Source: Lachnospiraceae bacterium (GTDB lineage: Bacteria > Bacillota > Clostridia > Lachnospirales > Lachnospiraceae). From it: a stretch of 34,193 nt of DNA. The DNA is taken from assembly GCA_029099805.1 (NCBI GenBank), contig JAQXOR010000016.1, positions 1-34,193 on the forward strand. Reading direction: 5' to 3'. Positions 8,319 to 18,181 of this stretch are shown piece by piece. The first letter of the stretch is position 1. Every line of letters starts with the position of its first letter. The notes below the pieces were generated by a model that worked only from the letters and a program-made list of their open reading frames with translations, was not told the origin of the DNA and ran no database searches. Position numbers and translations under genes: made by a program.

Positions 8319-10067
8319 ATGGAGAAAAACGAGAGAAGGACTAAATTGAAAGCGCGGCGCATAGGAATCCGCGGCAAGATTATGCTGATGCTGATTCTGG
8401 TTATGATGGTCAGCTTGACAATAAGCGGGCTGATGCAATCCTTTACAACAAAATCAAGCATTATCAAGATGTCCGGCGAAAGTGCGAGGGTTGCTGCCAA
8501 TATGGTTGCGCTGCAGCTGAACGGAACAGATTTCAGCGGAATCACATCTGAAAGTGATGAGCTGTATGTTTCAACGCTAAAGCTGCTTCGTGATAATATT
8601 GCCGTATCGAATTTTGAGTATCTTTATGTACTGACGACGGATGGCAAAACAGTTTCTTATTTGATTGATTCTGATGAGTCAGAGGAACAATTCGGAATAG
8701 GGGATGAGTTCTCGGAGTCTTACGAGTATCTGGCTCCTGTGTTTCGGGGAGAGGCTGTTGTAGATGCGGAAATCAAGCCGGAGGTGAACAATGGGGAAGA
8801 GGATAACCTGGTTACGGCATATGTCCCGATTTATGACAATAACGGAAGCGTCACCGCAATCTTGGGCTGTGACTATAATCCGGATTCTCTTTCCGGAATG
8901 TTTTCCAATAATTCTTTCCGGAATACGCTTTGCTCTGCGGTTGTTTTGTGGCTGGGTGTGCTTTTTGCCTTTTTCCTGACCGGTGCCATTGTAAAGGGAA
9001 TTAAGACAGTAAATGAGAAATTGTATGAGATGGTGAATCATAACGGAGACCTGACACAGAAGCTGAGTATAAAGACAGGAGATGAGGTTGAGGTTACCGG
9101 CAGGCTGTTCAATGAGTTCCTGGAATATGTTCGTGAAATTATGATAAATATTGATTCCGGGACTAAAACCTTGGCAGAGGAAAGTATGCATTCCATTGAG
9201 GCTGCTACTGAGACAAGAGCGAATGTGTTCAATGTTTCTGCAACTGTGGAGGAGATGTCCGCAACGACGCAGGAAACCTCGGCTTCCATGATGCAGGTGA
9301 ACAACAGTGTAGATGAAATTGCGCACAATATTACTGCCTTTGAGCAGATGTCACAGCAAATCGGAACACAGACAGATGACATTTACCACCGTGCGGAAAA
9401 GATCTATCAGACAGCATTGACGGAGCAGAAAAAGGCAAAAGCCGATGTGGCGGAGATTTCTTCAAAGGTAGAACAGGGAATTGAGCGTTCCGGAGCAGTG
9501 CGCGAAATTGAACTTCTGACACAGACGATTATGGAAATCTCTTCCCAGACCAACCTGTTGTCTCTGAATGCAAGTATTGAAGCGGCAAGAGCCGGTGATG
9601 CCGGAAGAGGCTTTGCAGTGGTTGCTGCTGAAATCGGTGAGCTGGCACAGAAGTCGTCAGAGGCAGCGGCAAAGATTCAGAAGGTATCTGCCGAGGTAAT
9701 CAGTGCAGTAGACGGGCTGGCAGACAATGCCGGAGAAATGATTACATTTATTGAGAATATTGTCGTGGAAGGATATAATACGTTGCTCGGCGTAAGTGAT
9801 GATTACAAGAACAACTCCAACGATATCCATCAGAATATGGATCAGTTCATTGCACGGACAAAGGAACTGACCGCACTCATCGGAGAAATCAATCAAATGA
9901 TTGCTTCCATCAATATTGCGGTAGAGGAGAATGCAAAGGGTATTTCTGAAGTCGCAGGAGAAATGAATAAGATTACCGGAAATGTTGACCTCACAGCCGC
10001 CGGCGCAGAAAAAACCGGACAGGTGGCGGAGGATTTGACGGTTGAGGTAGCTAAGTTTACGTTATAA
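8319..10067 (+). CDS. Methyl-accepting chemotaxis protein, membrane-bound
   Basis: 582 aa chemoreceptor. TM1 lies at about residues 20-41 ([20 protein letters not shown]). It is followed by a ~160-residue extracellular Cache-like sensor ([33 protein letters not shown]), TM2 at about 203-229, a HAMP-like linker ([37 protein letters not shown]) and the long coiled-coil signalling domain. The hairpin tip reads [34 protein letters not shown] at about 405-440. No C-terminal CheR-tethering pentapeptide is present. The ligand is unknown; the Cache fold suggests a small extracellular metabolite. A strong terminator follows directly, so it is probably monocistronic. Confidence 0.94.
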   Translation: MEKNERRTKLKARRIGIRGKIMLMLILVMMVSLTISGLMQSFTTKSSIIKMSGESARVAANMVALQLNGTDFSGITSESDELYVSTLKLLRDNIAVSNFEYLYVLTTDGKTVSYLIDSDESEEQFGIGDEFSESYEYLAPVFRGEAVVDAEIKPEVNNGEEDNLVTAYVPIYDNNGSVTAILGCDYNPDSLSGMFSNNSFRNTLCSAVVLWLGVLFAFFLTGAIVKGIKTVNEKLYEMVNHNGDLTQKLSIKTGDEVEVTGRLFNEFLEYVREIMINIDSGTKTLAEESMHSIEAATETRANVFNVSATVEEMSATTQETSASMMQVNNSVDEIAHNITAFEQMSQQIGTQTDDIYHRAEKIYQTALTEQKKAKADVAEISSKVEQGIERSGAVREIELLTQTIMEISSQTNLLSLNASIEAARAGDAGRGFAVVAAEIGELAQKSSEAAAKIQKVSAEVISAVDGLADNAGEMITFIENIVVEGYNTLLGVSDDYKNNSNDIHQNMDQFIARTKELTALIGEINQMIASINIAVEENAKGISEVAGEMNKITGNVDLTAAGAEKTGQVAEDLTVEVAKFTL

Positions 10068-10081
10068 GTCAGATAGAATGT

Positions 10082-10113
10082 AAAAGCGGAGCGTCGGTCT
10101 CCGCTTTTATTAA
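10082..10113 (+). terminator. Rho-independent terminator after the chemoreceptor gene
   Basis: A perfect 10-bp stem AAAAGCGGAG / CTCCGCTTTT with a 7-nt loop, then TATTAAG and a further T-run. Confidence 0.9.
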
Positions 10114-10142
10114 GTCTTTTTTTATAAATATAGAATCAAAAA

Positions 10143-10156
10143 CGAACTTTTGTTCT
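10143..10156 (+). promoter_or_regulatory. LexA (SOS) box upstream of uvrB
   Basis: CGAACTTTTGTTCT contains the inverted repeat GAAC-N4-GTTC, the LexA operator type of Bacillus and Clostridia. It abuts and partly overlaps the predicted -35 of the uvrBA promoter, so bound LexA would block RNA polymerase. Confidence 0.85.
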
Positions 10157-10184
10157 GTACATTTAAAATAATTTGTGATATGAT
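10156..10184 (+). promoter_or_regulatory. Predicted uvrBA promoter
   Basis: TGTACA and TATGAT are separated by 17 bp. The leader to the uvrB ATG is about 70 nt. Confidence 0.55.
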
Positions 10185-10261
10185 AGTGGTATTGATGAAG
10201 TGTTGACAGTAAAAAATATAGGTAAATCGGAGAGGAAGACTATCACTTCCGGAGGAGATTT

Positions 10262-12253
10262 ATGCAGACAGAACAAAAACCATTCATTTTACATTCCGAC
10301 TACGCCCCGACCGGCGACCAGCCCCAGGCGATTGCTGACCTGGTAAAGGGCTTTGAGGAAGGCAATCAATTCCAGACTTTGCTGGGTGTTACCGGTTCCG
10401 GGAAGACCTTCACCATGGCAAATGTCATTGAAAAATTAAATCGGCCGACTTTGGTCATTGCGCACAATAAGACCCTGGCGGCCCAGCTTTACGGAGAGTT
10501 CAAGGAGTTCTTCCCTGAGAATGCGGTGGAGTATTTTGTGTCCTATTATGATTATTACCAGCCGGAGGCGTATGTGCCTTCTACGGATACGTATATCGAC
10601 AAGGATTCATCGATTAATGATGAGATTGATAAGCTGCGCCATTCTGCAACGGCGGCGCTTACCGAGCGGCGGGATGTAATTATTGTTGCCAGCGTGTCCT
10701 GTATCTATGGTCTTGGAAGCCCGGTGGACTATCAGAACATGACGGTTTCGCTTCGTCCGGGGATGCAAAAGGACCGGGATGATGTGCTGCGTCGCCTGAT
10801 TGAGATACAGTATACAAGGAATGATATGGACTTTAAGCGCGGTACCTTCAGGGTGCGTGGTGACGTTGTAGAGATTTTTCCGGTTTCCTCTGCGGATACG
10901 GCAATCAGAGTAGAGTTCTTCGGAGATGAGGTAGACCGGATTACGGAGATTGATGTAATTACCGGTGAGATAAAGTGTACTCTGGAGCATACTGTAGTAT
11001 TTCCGGCCTCCCACTATGTTGTCGAGCAGGAGCAGATGAACCGTGCACTGACAGAGATTGAGGAAGAGATGATAGAGCGGGTTCAGTTCTTTAAGAGCGA
11101 GGATAAGCTGATTGAGGCCCAGCGTATCGGGGAACGGACAAGCTTTGATATCGAAATGATGCGTGAGACCGGTTTTTGCTCCGGTATCGAGAATTATTCC
11201 AGACATCTGGCGGGACTTCCGGCAGGTGCTACCCCACATACACTGATTGATTATTTCCCGGATGACTTTTTGATTATTGTGGACGAGTCACATATTACGA
11301 TTCCGCAGGTCCGCGGTATGTCCGCGGGAGACCGTTCCAGAAAGACTACACTTGTAGACTATGGCTTCCGGCTTCCTTCGGCACTGGACAACCGTCCGCT
11401 TAATTTTGCGGAGTTTGAGAGCAAGATTAATCAGATGCTGTTTGTTTCCGCAACGCCGTCCGAGTATGAGGCCACGCATGAGCTGCTTCGGACGGAACAG
11501 GTGATTCGCCCGACGGGGCTTCTTGACCCTGAAGTGACGGTACGTCCGACAGCCGGACAGATTGATGATTTGCTCGGCGAAATCCGAAAGGAAACGGCAA
11601 AGAAAAGCAAGGTACTGGTAACGACACTGACAAAACGTATGGCGGAGGATTTGACAGACTATCTGCGCGAGGTTGGTGTGCGTGTGAAGTATCTCCATTC
11701 GGACATTGATACCCTGGAGCGTTCGGAGATTATCCGCGATATGCGCATGGATGTGTTTGACGTTCTCGTCGGAATTAATCTTTTGAGAGAGGGTCTGGAT
11801 ATTCCGGAGGTCAGCCTGGTTGCAATACTGGATGCGGATAAGGAGGGCTTCTTACGTTCCGAAACTTCACTGATTCAGACGATAGGACGTGCGGCACGAA
11901 ATGCAGAGGGACGAGTTTTGATGTATGCGGATGTGATTACCGATTCGATGCATAAGGCGATTTCAGAGACAAACCGGCGCCGCGCCATCCAGTCGGCATA
12001 TAACGAGGAGCACGGTATTACACCGCAGACGATTAAGAAGGCCGTCAGGGATTTAATCAGTATCTCAAAGAAGGCGGAGGAGATTACGCAGGGCATTGAC
12101 AAGGATATGGAGTCTATGTCGAAGAAGGAGCTGCTTGCGCTTGAAAAGAAGCTGCAAAAGCAGATGAATACGGCGGCAGCGGAGCTGAACTTTGAGCTGG
12201 CGGCAAAGGTACGTGACCAGTTGTTTGAGCTGAAAAAGAAAATGTTGGAGTGA
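10262..12253 (+). CDS. uvrB: Excinuclease ABC subunit B
   Basis: 663 aa, the usual UvrB length. UvrB is the damage-verifying helicase-like subunit of nucleotide excision repair and recruits UvrC. Visible signatures are the Walker A loop GVTGSGKT at residues 42-49, the beta-hairpin [12 protein letters not shown] that inserts into damaged DNA, the DESH Walker B motif, helicase motifs V/VI ([43 protein letters not shown]) and a C-terminal UVR domain ([28 protein letters not shown]) for UvrC. The site GGAGGAG lies just before the ATG. uvrA follows 9 bp downstream. Confidence 0.98.
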   Translation: MQTEQKPFILHSDYAPTGDQPQAIADLVKGFEEGNQFQTLLGVTGSGKTFTMANVIEKLNRPTLVIAHNKTLAAQLYGEFKEFFPENAVEYFVSYYDYYQPEAYVPSTDTYIDKDSSINDEIDKLRHSATAALTERRDVIIVASVSCIYGLGSPVDYQNMTVSLRPGMQKDRDDVLRRLIEIQYTRNDMDFKRGTFRVRGDVVEIFPVSSADTAIRVEFFGDEVDRITEIDVITGEIKCTLEHTVVFPASHYVVEQEQMNRALTEIEEEMIERVQFFKSEDKLIEAQRIGERTSFDIEMMRETGFCSGIENYSRHLAGLPAGATPHTLIDYFPDDFLIIVDESHITIPQVRGMSAGDRSRKTTLVDYGFRLPSALDNRPLNFAEFESKINQMLFVSATPSEYEATHELLRTEQVIRPTGLLDPEVTVRPTAGQIDDLLGEIRKETAKKSKVLVTTLTKRMAEDLTDYLREVGVRVKYLHSDIDTLERSEIIRDMRMDVFDVLVGINLLREGLDIPEVSLVAILDADKEGFLRSETSLIQTIGRAARNAEGRVLMYADVITDSMHKAISETNRRRAIQSAYNEEHGITPQTIKKAVRDLISISKKAEEITQGIDKDMESMSKKELLALEKKLQKQMNTAAAELNFELAAKVRDQLFELKKKMLE

Positions 12254-12262
12254 GGATGAGTT

Positions 12263-15100
12263 ATGTCAGAAAAGAAATATATTAAAATACGAGGTGCGAG
12301 GGAAAATAATTTAAAGGGAATCAATGTGGATATTCCGCGGGATGAGTTTGTTGTTCTGACCGGTCTTTCCGGCTCCGGCAAGTCATCCCTTGCGTTTGAT
12401 ACGATTTATGCAGAGGGTCAAAGACGTTATATGGAGTCGATTTCTTCTTATGCGAGACAGTTTCTCGGGCAGATGGAGAAGCCGGATGTAGAGAGCATTG
12501 AAGGCTTATCTCCGGCCATTTCCATCGACCAGAAGTCCACGAACCGCAATCCGCGCTCAACGGTAGGTACGGTGACAGAGATTTACGATTATTTCCGCCT
12601 GCTATATGCACGTATCGGGATTCCACACTGTCCGGAGTGCGGAAAAGAGATTAAAAAGCAGACTGTGGATGAAATGGCGGATGAGATTATGCGCCTGCCG
12701 GAGAGGACAAAGATTCAGCTCCTTGCGCCGGTGGTACGCGGAAAAAAGGGCGAGCATGCCAAGATTTTCGAGCAGGCAAAGCGCAGCGGCTATGTACGTG
12801 TTGTAGTAGACGGACAGCTGTATGAGCTTTCCGAGGAGATTAAGCTTGAGAAAAATATAAAGCATAACATAGAGATTATTGTAGACCGTCTGGTGGTGAA
12901 GGAAGGGATAGAGCAGCGTCTCAGAGATTCCATCGACAGTGTACTGCGCCTTAGTGACGGTTTGCTTGTTGTGGATGTGATTGACGGTGAGCCGCTTCGG
13001 TTCAGTGAGAGCTTTTCCTGCCCGGATTGCGGAATCAGCATTGAGGAAATAGAGCCTCGTGTATTTTCCTTTAACAATCCGTTCGGCGCCTGTCCGGAAT
13101 GTCACGGTATCGGCATAAAAATGGAGTTTGATGAGGATTTGCTGATTCCGGACAAGAGTATCAGTATTGCAGACGGGGCGATTGCAGCTCCCGGCTGGCA
13201 GTCGGCAACGGACCCGTCCAGCTACACCGGAAGCACTCTTGCTGCACTGGCAAAGGAGTATAAGTTTGATTTGAAGACTCCGTTCGAAAAGCTCACAAAG
13301 GAAGTTCAGGATATGCTTTACTACGGTACGAACGGTCGTAGTGTGAAGGTTCATTACCGCGGGCAGCGTGGGGAAGGGGTATATGATGTGGCGTTTGAGG
13401 GTCTTGTAAAAAATATCGAACGCAGATATCGTGAGACTGCATCGGATACGGTGAAGCAGGAGTACGAGACCTTTATGCGTACGACACCGTGTAAGCTGTG
13501 TAAAGGAAAACGACTGAAAAAGGAAGCATTGGCAGTAACGGTAGGAGACCGAAATATTGCCGAGGTGACCGAGTGTTCCATACGAGATTTGTATGGGTTT
13601 ATGAATGATTTGAAACTGACGGACCGTCAGCAGCAGATTGGTGAGCTTGTTTTGAAGGAAATCCGGGCAAGAGTAGGTTTCCTGATGGATGTCGGGCTGG
13701 ATTATCTGACTCTGGCGAGAGCTACGGCTTCTCTTTCCGGAGGTGAGGCACAGCGTATCCGGCTGGCAACGCAGATTGGTTCCGGGCTGGTTGGTGTTGC
13801 CTATATTCTGGACGAGCCGAGCATCGGCTTACACCAGAGAGATAATGATAAGCTTTTAAAGACGCTGAAGCATTTAAAGGATTTGGGAAATACCCTGATT
13901 GTGGTGGAGCATGACGAGGACACCATGTTTGCGGCAGATCATATTATTGATATCGGTCCGGGAGCGGGAGACCACGGCGGCGAGGTGATTGCTCAGGGGA
14001 CGGCAGAGGAGATTATGAAGGTGCCTGAGTCAATTACAGGAGCTTATCTTTCCGGCAGACTGCAGATTCCGGTACCGAAGGAGCGCAGAAAACCGACAGG
14101 CTTTTTAAAGATTAAGGGTGCGAGAGAGCATAATCTGAAAAATATTGATGTAGACATCCCGTTAGGAGTATTTACCTGCGTAACCGGCGTGTCCGGTTCC
14201 GGAAAAAGCTCGCTTGTGAATGAGATTCTGTACAAGCAGCTCGCAAAGACTTTGAATCGTGCACGTACCATACCGGGAGCTCATGACAGAATCGAGGGCA
14301 TGGATTGTCTGGATAAGGTCATCAATATCGACCAGTCCCCGATTGGACGTACGCCGCGTTCCAATCCGGCAACGTATACCGGAGTATTCGACCAGATTCG
14401 TGATTTATTTTCCAATACACCGGATGCGAAGCTGCGTGGGTACAGTAAGGGAAGATTCAGTTTCAATATAAAAGGGGGACGCTGTGAGGCATGCAGCGGT
14501 GACGGTATTATAAAGATTGAGATGAATTTCCTGCCTGATATTTTTGTTCCGTGTGAGGTGTGCGGAGGAAAACGCTATAACCGTGAGACACTGGAGGTTA
14601 AATACAAGGGTAAGACGATTTATGATGTGCTGGAGATGCGTGTAGAGGAGGCAGTGAAATTCTTTGAAAATGTACCGTCTATCCGTAAGAAAATAGAAAC
14701 TCTGAATGAGGTGGGCCTGTCCTATCTTAAGTTAGGTCATCCGTCTACTCTTCTTTCGGGTGGTGAAGCACAGCGAATCAAGCTGGCAACCGAACTCAGC
14801 CGCAGAAGTACCGGAAAGACGATTTATATTTTGGACGAGCCGACGACAGGACTTCATTTCGCGGATGTGCATAAGCTCATCGAGATATTGCAGCGTCTGA
14901 CGGAAGGCGGCAACACGGTTGTTGTCATTGAACACAATCTGGATGTGATAAAGACGGCAGATTATATTATCGATATCGGTCCGGAGGGCGGCGATAAGGG
15001 AGGCACCATTGTTGCACAGGGAACACCGGAAGAGGTGGCAAAGGTAAAGAAATCTTATACCGGGCAATATGTGAAAAAATATCTGTCAGAGAAGAAATAA
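12263..15100 (+). CDS. uvrA: Excinuclease ABC subunit A
   Basis: 945 aa, full-length UvrA, the dimeric ABC-type damage sensor of nucleotide excision repair. Two ATPase modules are present: Walker [11 protein letters not shown] near residue 33 with signature [10 protein letters not shown], and [10 protein letters not shown] near 645 with [10 protein letters not shown]. Two zinc modules appear: [21 protein letters not shown]...CPEC and [16 protein letters not shown]...CEVC. The gene follows uvrB closely and should share its LexA control. I see no classical terminator directly after it; the inverted repeats in the next gap seem to belong to the following promoter. Confidence 0.98.
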   Translation: MSEKKYIKIRGARENNLKGINVDIPRDEFVVLTGLSGSGKSSLAFDTIYAEGQRRYMESISSYARQFLGQMEKPDVESIEGLSPAISIDQKSTNRNPRSTVGTVTEIYDYFRLLYARIGIPHCPECGKEIKKQTVDEMADEIMRLPERTKIQLLAPVVRGKKGEHAKIFEQAKRSGYVRVVVDGQLYELSEEIKLEKNIKHNIEIIVDRLVVKEGIEQRLRDSIDSVLRLSDGLLVVDVIDGEPLRFSESFSCPDCGISIEEIEPRVFSFNNPFGACPECHGIGIKMEFDEDLLIPDKSISIADGAIAAPGWQSATDPSSYTGSTLAALAKEYKFDLKTPFEKLTKEVQDMLYYGTNGRSVKVHYRGQRGEGVYDVAFEGLVKNIERRYRETASDTVKQEYETFMRTTPCKLCKGKRLKKEALAVTVGDRNIAEVTECSIRDLYGFMNDLKLTDRQQQIGELVLKEIRARVGFLMDVGLDYLTLARATASLSGGEAQRIRLATQIGSGLVGVAYILDEPSIGLHQRDNDKLLKTLKHLKDLGNTLIVVEHDEDTMFAADHIIDIGPGAGDHGGEVIAQGTAEEIMKVPESITGAYLSGRLQIPVPKERRKPTGFLKIKGAREHNLKNIDVDIPLGVFTCVTGVSGSGKSSLVNEILYKQLAKTLNRARTIPGAHDRIEGMDCLDKVINIDQSPIGRTPRSNPATYTGVFDQIRDLFSNTPDAKLRGYSKGRFSFNIKGGRCEACSGDGIIKIEMNFLPDIFVPCEVCGGKRYNRETLEVKYKGKTIYDVLEMRVEEAVKFFENVPSIRKKIETLNEVGLSYLKLGHPSTLLSGGEAQRIKLATELSRRSTGKTIYILDEPTTGLHFADVHKLIEILQRLTEGGNTVVVIEHNLDVIKTADYIIDIGPEGGDKGGTIVAQGTPEEVAKVKKSYTGQYVKKYLSEKK

Positions 15101-15131
15101 GCGAGAGAATTACAAAAATTGTAAAAAATGC

Positions 15132-15208
15132 TTGCAAATTTTGGAATGATGTAGTATTATGAGAAAAATACTACATCATTTTGTATACTTGCATTTCTGT
15201 ATACAAAA
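15132..15208 (+). promoter_or_regulatory. Promoter with two nested inverted repeats before the hydrogenase-chemoreceptor gene
   Basis: TTGCAA and TATTAT are separated by 17 bp (15132-15160). A perfect 14-bp inverted repeat (AATGATGTAGTATT at 15145-15158 and its complement at 15167-15180) covers the -10 and the likely transcription start. A second perfect 10-bp repeat (TTTTGTATAC / GTATACAAAA, 15179-15208) follows directly. The first could also act as a weak uvrA terminator, but its overlap with the -10 fits an operator or a structured 5' leader better. Confidence 0.55.
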
Positions 15209-15240
15209 CACGCGGCCTTATGATGCAAGGGGGGATTTTT

Positions 15241-17169
15241 ATGGCACATATTAAGTCACTGGTATACACAAATGACCATTGTGTAGGATGTAATCGTTGT
15301 ATCTCGGTCTGCCCGGTTTTGAATGCCAATATAACGGTTATGACAGAGCATGGACCAAGAATTGAAGTGAACAGGGATGCCTGTATTAACTGCGGGTCTT
15401 GTTTTGATGCCTGTGACCACCATGCAAGAGTTTATGAGGATGACACGGAGCAGTTTTTCGCGGATTTAGCCGCAGGAAGAAAGATTTCAATTATTCTTGC
15501 GCCGGCATTTCTTGCAAATTATCCGAAGGAGTATCAAAGTGTGCTCGGCGGATTAAAGCATGCGGGGGTAAACCGTATTGTCAGTGTGAGCTACGGTGCA
15601 GATATTACGACCTGGGCATATATCAATTATATTACAAAGAACAAGCCGGAAGGTACGATTTCACAGCCGTGCCCGGCTGTTGTGAATTACATAGAGAAGT
15701 ATGCTCCGGTGTTATTGCCGAAGCTGATTCCGGTGCACAGCCCGATGATGTGTACGGCGATTTACCTTAAAAAGTATGAAAATCTTACAGATGACTTGGC
15801 GTTTATCAGTCCTTGTATTGCCAAAAAGCTGGAAATCGATGACCCTAATACAAAGGGTATGATAAAGTATAATGTTACGTTTGACGGCTTGATGAAATAT
15901 GTCCGTAAGCATAATCTCTTACTCGGTTCTGCGGAGGATGAGATAGAGTATGGTCTCGGCGCTGTTTATCCGACGCCGGGCGGATTAAAGGAAAATGTAT
16001 ACTGGTTCTGCGGAGAGGATGCTGTAGTGAAGCAGATAGAGGGAGAAAAGAAGGTCTACCGCTATCTGGATGAGTATAGCAAACGAGTACAGGCAGGAAA
16101 GGAGCTTCCTCTTTTGCTGGATGCACTAAACTGCGGTGAGGGCTGTTTATACGGTACTGCAATTGAGGAAAGCAAACTGTCAAATGAAGACGCCTTCTAT
16201 GAAATAGCACGTATCCGTGAAAGAGTGAGAAATTATTATAACAAAAAACAGAAGAATCATAAAAAGAGTCAGGCGGTTTCCACGCCGGAAGAACGACTGG
16301 CTGAGTTAAATGCAGCGTTTGCAAAGCTGAATGAAGCTGATTTCCTACGCAGTTATACAGATCATTCAAGAGAGGTAAAAATCAATTATCCGAATGAGCA
16401 GGAAAAAGAGGAAATCTTTCAGCTGCTTCATAAGGATACGCCGGAGTCAAGGCATGTGGATTGTGCGTCCTGCGGATATAATACTTGTGAGGAAATGGTA
16501 ACAGCGATTTTCAATAAGTGTAATCATAAATCGAACTGTGTACAGTATGAGAAGAGCAGGATTTCAGAGGACAAGGAAAAGCTGGAGCAGCTGAGACTTG
16601 CTGCGACTGCAAAGAATGAACAGATTGCTAAGTTTGTTGAGCAGGATTTTGAACAGCTGGAGTTATCTGTAAACGAAGTGGCTGCAGGAAACCAGCAGAC
16701 AGCAAGTGAAGCAGAGGTTATACAGAGTACGATGGTAACTATTTCGGAGTTCTGCAGTGAGTTAGAGGCTGCGTTACAGGAAATCGGCGGAATTCTGAAA
16801 AATCTGGAGAAGGACAATCAGAATATTTCTGCCATTACAAGGAAAACGAATCTTCTTGCATTAAATGCTTCAGTAGAAGCAGCACGGGCAGGGGAATCCG
16901 GAAAGGGCTTCTCGGTTGTTGCGTCGGAGATTAAGAGTCTTTCTGAGTCTAGTAATCTTGCAACGAAGAGTAGTATGGAAAATAATGTTCAGATATCGGA
17001 GGCGATTCGCAGAATATCCGAGCGGACGGAGCACTTACAGGCTTCGATAGTAACGGCAAATGAACAGGTATCCGGCTTGTCGGCAAGAGCACAGGAGATT
17101 GCCGCAGTTACGGAGACGCTGCAGGCTATTTCAGAGAATGTAAAAGAAAAAATGAAGGAACTCGAATAA
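15241..17169 (+). CDS. Sensory-type [FeFe]-hydrogenase fused to a chemoreceptor signalling domain
   Basis: 642 aa from ATG 15241, which has AAGGGGGG upstream; the track start at 15181 lies inside the leader repeats. Domain order: a 2[4Fe-4S] ferredoxin module ([25 protein letters not shown]; residues 14-58); the H-cluster domain (about 80-335); a four-Cys Fe-S domain ([13 protein letters not shown]...CNHKSNC, from 408); then a cytoplasmic MCP module with tip [33 protein letters not shown]. All four H-cluster cysteine ligands seem kept: C144 (SQPCPA), C192 (SPCIAKKLE), C298 and C302 (NCGEGC). The proton-relay Cys of catalytic enzymes is Pro (TSCCP to SQPCP), as expected for a sensor rather than a catalyst. 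No transmembrane segment is present. Likely role: cytosolic H2 or redox sensing passed to CheA/CheW. The family is known; the signal is inferred. Confidence 0.88.
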   Translation: MAHIKSLVYTNDHCVGCNRCISVCPVLNANITVMTEHGPRIEVNRDACINCGSCFDACDHHARVYEDDTEQFFADLAAGRKISIILAPAFLANYPKEYQSVLGGLKHAGVNRIVSVSYGADITTWAYINYITKNKPEGTISQPCPAVVNYIEKYAPVLLPKLIPVHSPMMCTAIYLKKYENLTDDLAFISPCIAKKLEIDDPNTKGMIKYNVTFDGLMKYVRKHNLLLGSAEDEIEYGLGAVYPTPGGLKENVYWFCGEDAVVKQIEGEKKVYRYLDEYSKRVQAGKELPLLLDALNCGEGCLYGTAIEESKLSNEDAFYEIARIRERVRNYYNKKQKNHKKSQAVSTPEERLAELNAAFAKLNEADFLRSYTDHSREVKINYPNEQEKEEIFQLLHKDTPESRHVDCASCGYNTCEEMVTAIFNKCNHKSNCVQYEKSRISEDKEKLEQLRLAATAKNEQIAKFVEQDFEQLELSVNEVAAGNQQTASEAEVIQSTMVTISEFCSELEAALQEIGGILKNLEKDNQNISAITRKTNLLALNASVEAARAGESGKGFSVVASEIKSLSESSNLATKSSMENNVQISEAIRRISERTEHLQASIVTANEQVSGLSARAQEIAAVTETLQAISENVKEKMKELE

Positions 17170-17178
17170 TGCATAGTT

Positions 17179-17227
17179 AAAACAAAAACGCTTCACCCAT
17201 ACTGAGTATGGAGAAGCGTTTTGTTTT
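17179..17227 (+). terminator. Bidirectional terminator between hydrogenase-MCP and ferredoxin genes
   Basis: A long near-perfect hairpin (AAAACAAAAACGCTTC ... GAAGCGTTTTGTTTT with inner CCATAC/GTATGG) has A/T-rich flanks in both directions. It can end both convergent transcripts. Confidence 0.9.
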
Positions 17228-17243
17228 ACGTTCATGCAAATGA

Positions 17244-17411
17244 TTACTGAGAAATAGACTCAGTCGGGCAGGTAGCTGCACAAGCACCGCACTCAAGGCA
17301 AGCATCTGCGTCGATTTCGTAATGAGAAGCTCCCTCACTGATTGCGCCTACCGGACACTCTGCTGCACATGCGCCACAGCTGATGCACTGGTCAGAAATC
17401 TTATATGCCAT
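17244..17411 (-). CDS. Small 2[4Fe-4S] ferredoxin
   Basis: 55 aa, too short for the ORF track. The translation has two complete cluster motifs: CISCGACAAECPVG (Cys9-19) and CLECGACAATCPTE (Cys38-48), the classic clostridial ferredoxin layout. The start is set by AAGGAGG upstream of the ATG, and a promoter is visible. It is a cytoplasmic low-potential electron carrier; in anaerobes of this kind it links pyruvate oxidation, hydrogenases and Rnf. It converges on the sensory hydrogenase gene and diverges from the DUF1858 redox gene, so this is a small redox neighbourhood. Confidence 0.95.
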   Translation of the reverse strand: MAYKISDQCISCGACAAECPVGAISEGASHYEIDADACLECGACAATCPTESISQ

Positions 17412-17442
17412 TTTGATATCCTCCTTTTATTAATCTTTCTAT

Positions 17443-17471
17443 ATTGTAATATAAAGTTACGAATAATACAA
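17443..17471 (-). promoter_or_regulatory. Predicted ferredoxin promoter
   Basis: On the minus strand TTGTAT and TACAAT are separated by 17 bp, with a leader of about 25 nt to the start codon. Confidence 0.5.
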
Positions 17472-17512
17472 GTACCATTTTTAAGAAGAAAATAATATCT
17501 CTGTGGCGTGCC

Positions 17513-17541
17513 TTGACGAAAGAGGACAGGTTGTGTATACT
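17513..17541 (+). promoter_or_regulatory. Predicted promoter of the DUF1858 gene
   Basis: TTGACG and TATACT are separated by 17 bp, ending 37 bp before the chosen start codon. Confidence 0.65.
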
Positions 17542-17578
17542 ATAATCTACGAAGTTTTATCTTGAAAGGAGAATGAAT

Positions 17579-17779
17579 ATGCAGGTAAATAAAGATATGA
17601 CGATTGCAGAGATTATCAGAGTCGATGAGGGAATCGTGCCGATTCTGTTTGATGCAGGAATGCATTGTATCGGTTGCCCGTCCGCACAGGGAGAGAGCCT
17701 TGAGATGGCATGCATGGTACATGGTATTGATGCGGATGAGGTTGAAGAGAAGATTAATGCATATCTCGCAGCAAAGTAG
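17579..17779 (+). CDS. DUF1858 redox-disulfide domain protein
   Basis: 66 aa from the second ATG (17579), which sits 7 nt after AAGGAG; the first ATG (17573) is too close to that site. The sequence has the DUF1858 pattern: [34 protein letters not shown] CxxC pair (CIGC) follows the predicted helix, and the C-terminus is helical ([13 protein letters not shown]). Proteins of this type occur with hybrid-cluster proteins and other anaerobic redox enzymes; the biochemical role is unproven. The gene has its own promoter and terminator. Confidence 0.88.
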   Translation: MQVNKDMTIAEIIRVDEGIVPILFDAGMHCIGCPSAQGESLEMACMVHGIDADEVEEKINAYLAAK

Positions 17780-17803
17780 GAAAGAAGATGACATCTATGA
17801 CTT

Positions 17804-17837
17804 CGCCCGGACGTCCTGTCCGGGCGTTGCTGTTTTT
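17804..17837 (+). terminator. Rho-independent terminator after the DUF1858 gene
   Basis: A perfect 9-bp GC-rich stem CGCCCGGAC / GTCCGGGCG with a 5-nt loop is followed by TTGCTGTTTTT. Confidence 0.92.
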
Positions 17838-17884
17838 ATTGGGAACCTTTTCTTTGTGAAACGCTCTGCTCCGTTCAGTTTTTT

Positions 17885-17922
17885 ATGACTGTGCCTATTT
17901 TTTATGACTGTGCCTATTTTTT
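17885..17922 (+). repeat. Tandem duplication of a 19-bp unit
   Basis: Two exact adjacent copies of ATGACTGTGCCTATTTTTT. They lie immediately upstream of the tRNA-Trp promoter. A recent slippage duplication is the simplest reading. Confidence 0.95.
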
Positions 17923-17924
17923 GC

Positions 17925-17953
17925 TTGACATTTTTGAAAAAACAGTGTAAGAT
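17925..17953 (+). promoter_or_regulatory. Predicted tRNA-Trp promoter
   Basis: A perfect TTGACA is followed after 17 bp by TAAGAT, ending 24 bp before the mature tRNA 5' end. Confidence 0.75.
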
Positions 17954-17977
17954 AGGAGAGCAGTCAAAATTGCATAA

Positions 17978-18050
17978 AGGGGTATAGTTCAGCTGGTAGA
18001 ATAACGGTCTCCAAAACCGCAGGTCGTGGGTTCGAATCCTACTGCCCCTG
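17978..18050 (+). tRNA. tRNA-Trp (anticodon CCA)
   Basis: A 73-nt cloverleaf. The acceptor stem AGGGGTA pairs with TGCCCCT and the discriminator is G. The anticodon loop is CTCCAAA with CCA at 18011-18013. The T-arm contains GGTTCGAATCC. The 3' CCA is not encoded. The outermost anticodon-stem pair appears to be an A-C mismatch (18004/18020), a small oddity that does not prevent folding. The gene has its own promoter and terminator. Confidence 0.96.
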
Positions 18051-18054
18051 TTTG

Positions 18055-18083
18055 AAAGAGTTTCGTATGAGACTCTTTTTTTT
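18055..18083 (+). terminator. Terminator of tRNA-Trp
   Basis: The stem AAAGAGTTTC / GAGACTCTTT (one T-G pair) with loop GTAT is followed by a run of eight or more T. Confidence 0.9.
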
Positions 18084-18099
18084 AATTTACCGGATGTGG

Positions 18100-18128
18100 T
18101 TGACATGCTTTTTCTGATATTGCATAAT
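18100..18128 (+). promoter_or_regulatory. Predicted promoter of the FAD-dependent dehydrogenase gene
   Basis: A perfect TTGACA is followed after 17 bp by CATAAT. Confidence 0.65.
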
Positions 18129-18147
18129 AGAAAAGAGAATGTCCGGG

Positions 18148-18181
18148 AAGGAGGAAGCGGTAACAGTACCGCAAAAACGGT
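18148..18181 (+). promoter_or_regulatory. Shine-Dalgarno separated from the start codon by a hairpin
   Basis: A consensus AAGGAGG (18148-18154) lies 27 nt before the ATG, too far for normal initiation. The gap contains a perfect 6-bp hairpin, GCGGTA-ACAG-TACCGC (18157-18172). Folding it leaves about 11 nt between site and start. An in-frame TAA excludes an upstream start. A competing stem ACCG-N6-CGGT (18168-18181) is possible. Confidence 0.6.

Noticed and set aside
10607-11239. 210-aa minus-strand ORF inside uvrB, and similar long antisense ORFs (12602-13354, 27965-28810)
   Set aside because: They are shadows of conserved genes on the plus strand, with no recognisable domains or ribosome binding sites.
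15181-15240. N-terminal extension of the hydrogenase-MCP ORF
   Set aside because: It is encoded by the leader inverted repeats, while the strong site AAGGGGGG lies just before ATG 15241.
15241-16300. A catalytic hydrogenase
   Set aside because: The proton-relay Cys is replaced by Pro and the protein ends in an MCP output module, so a sensor is the better call.
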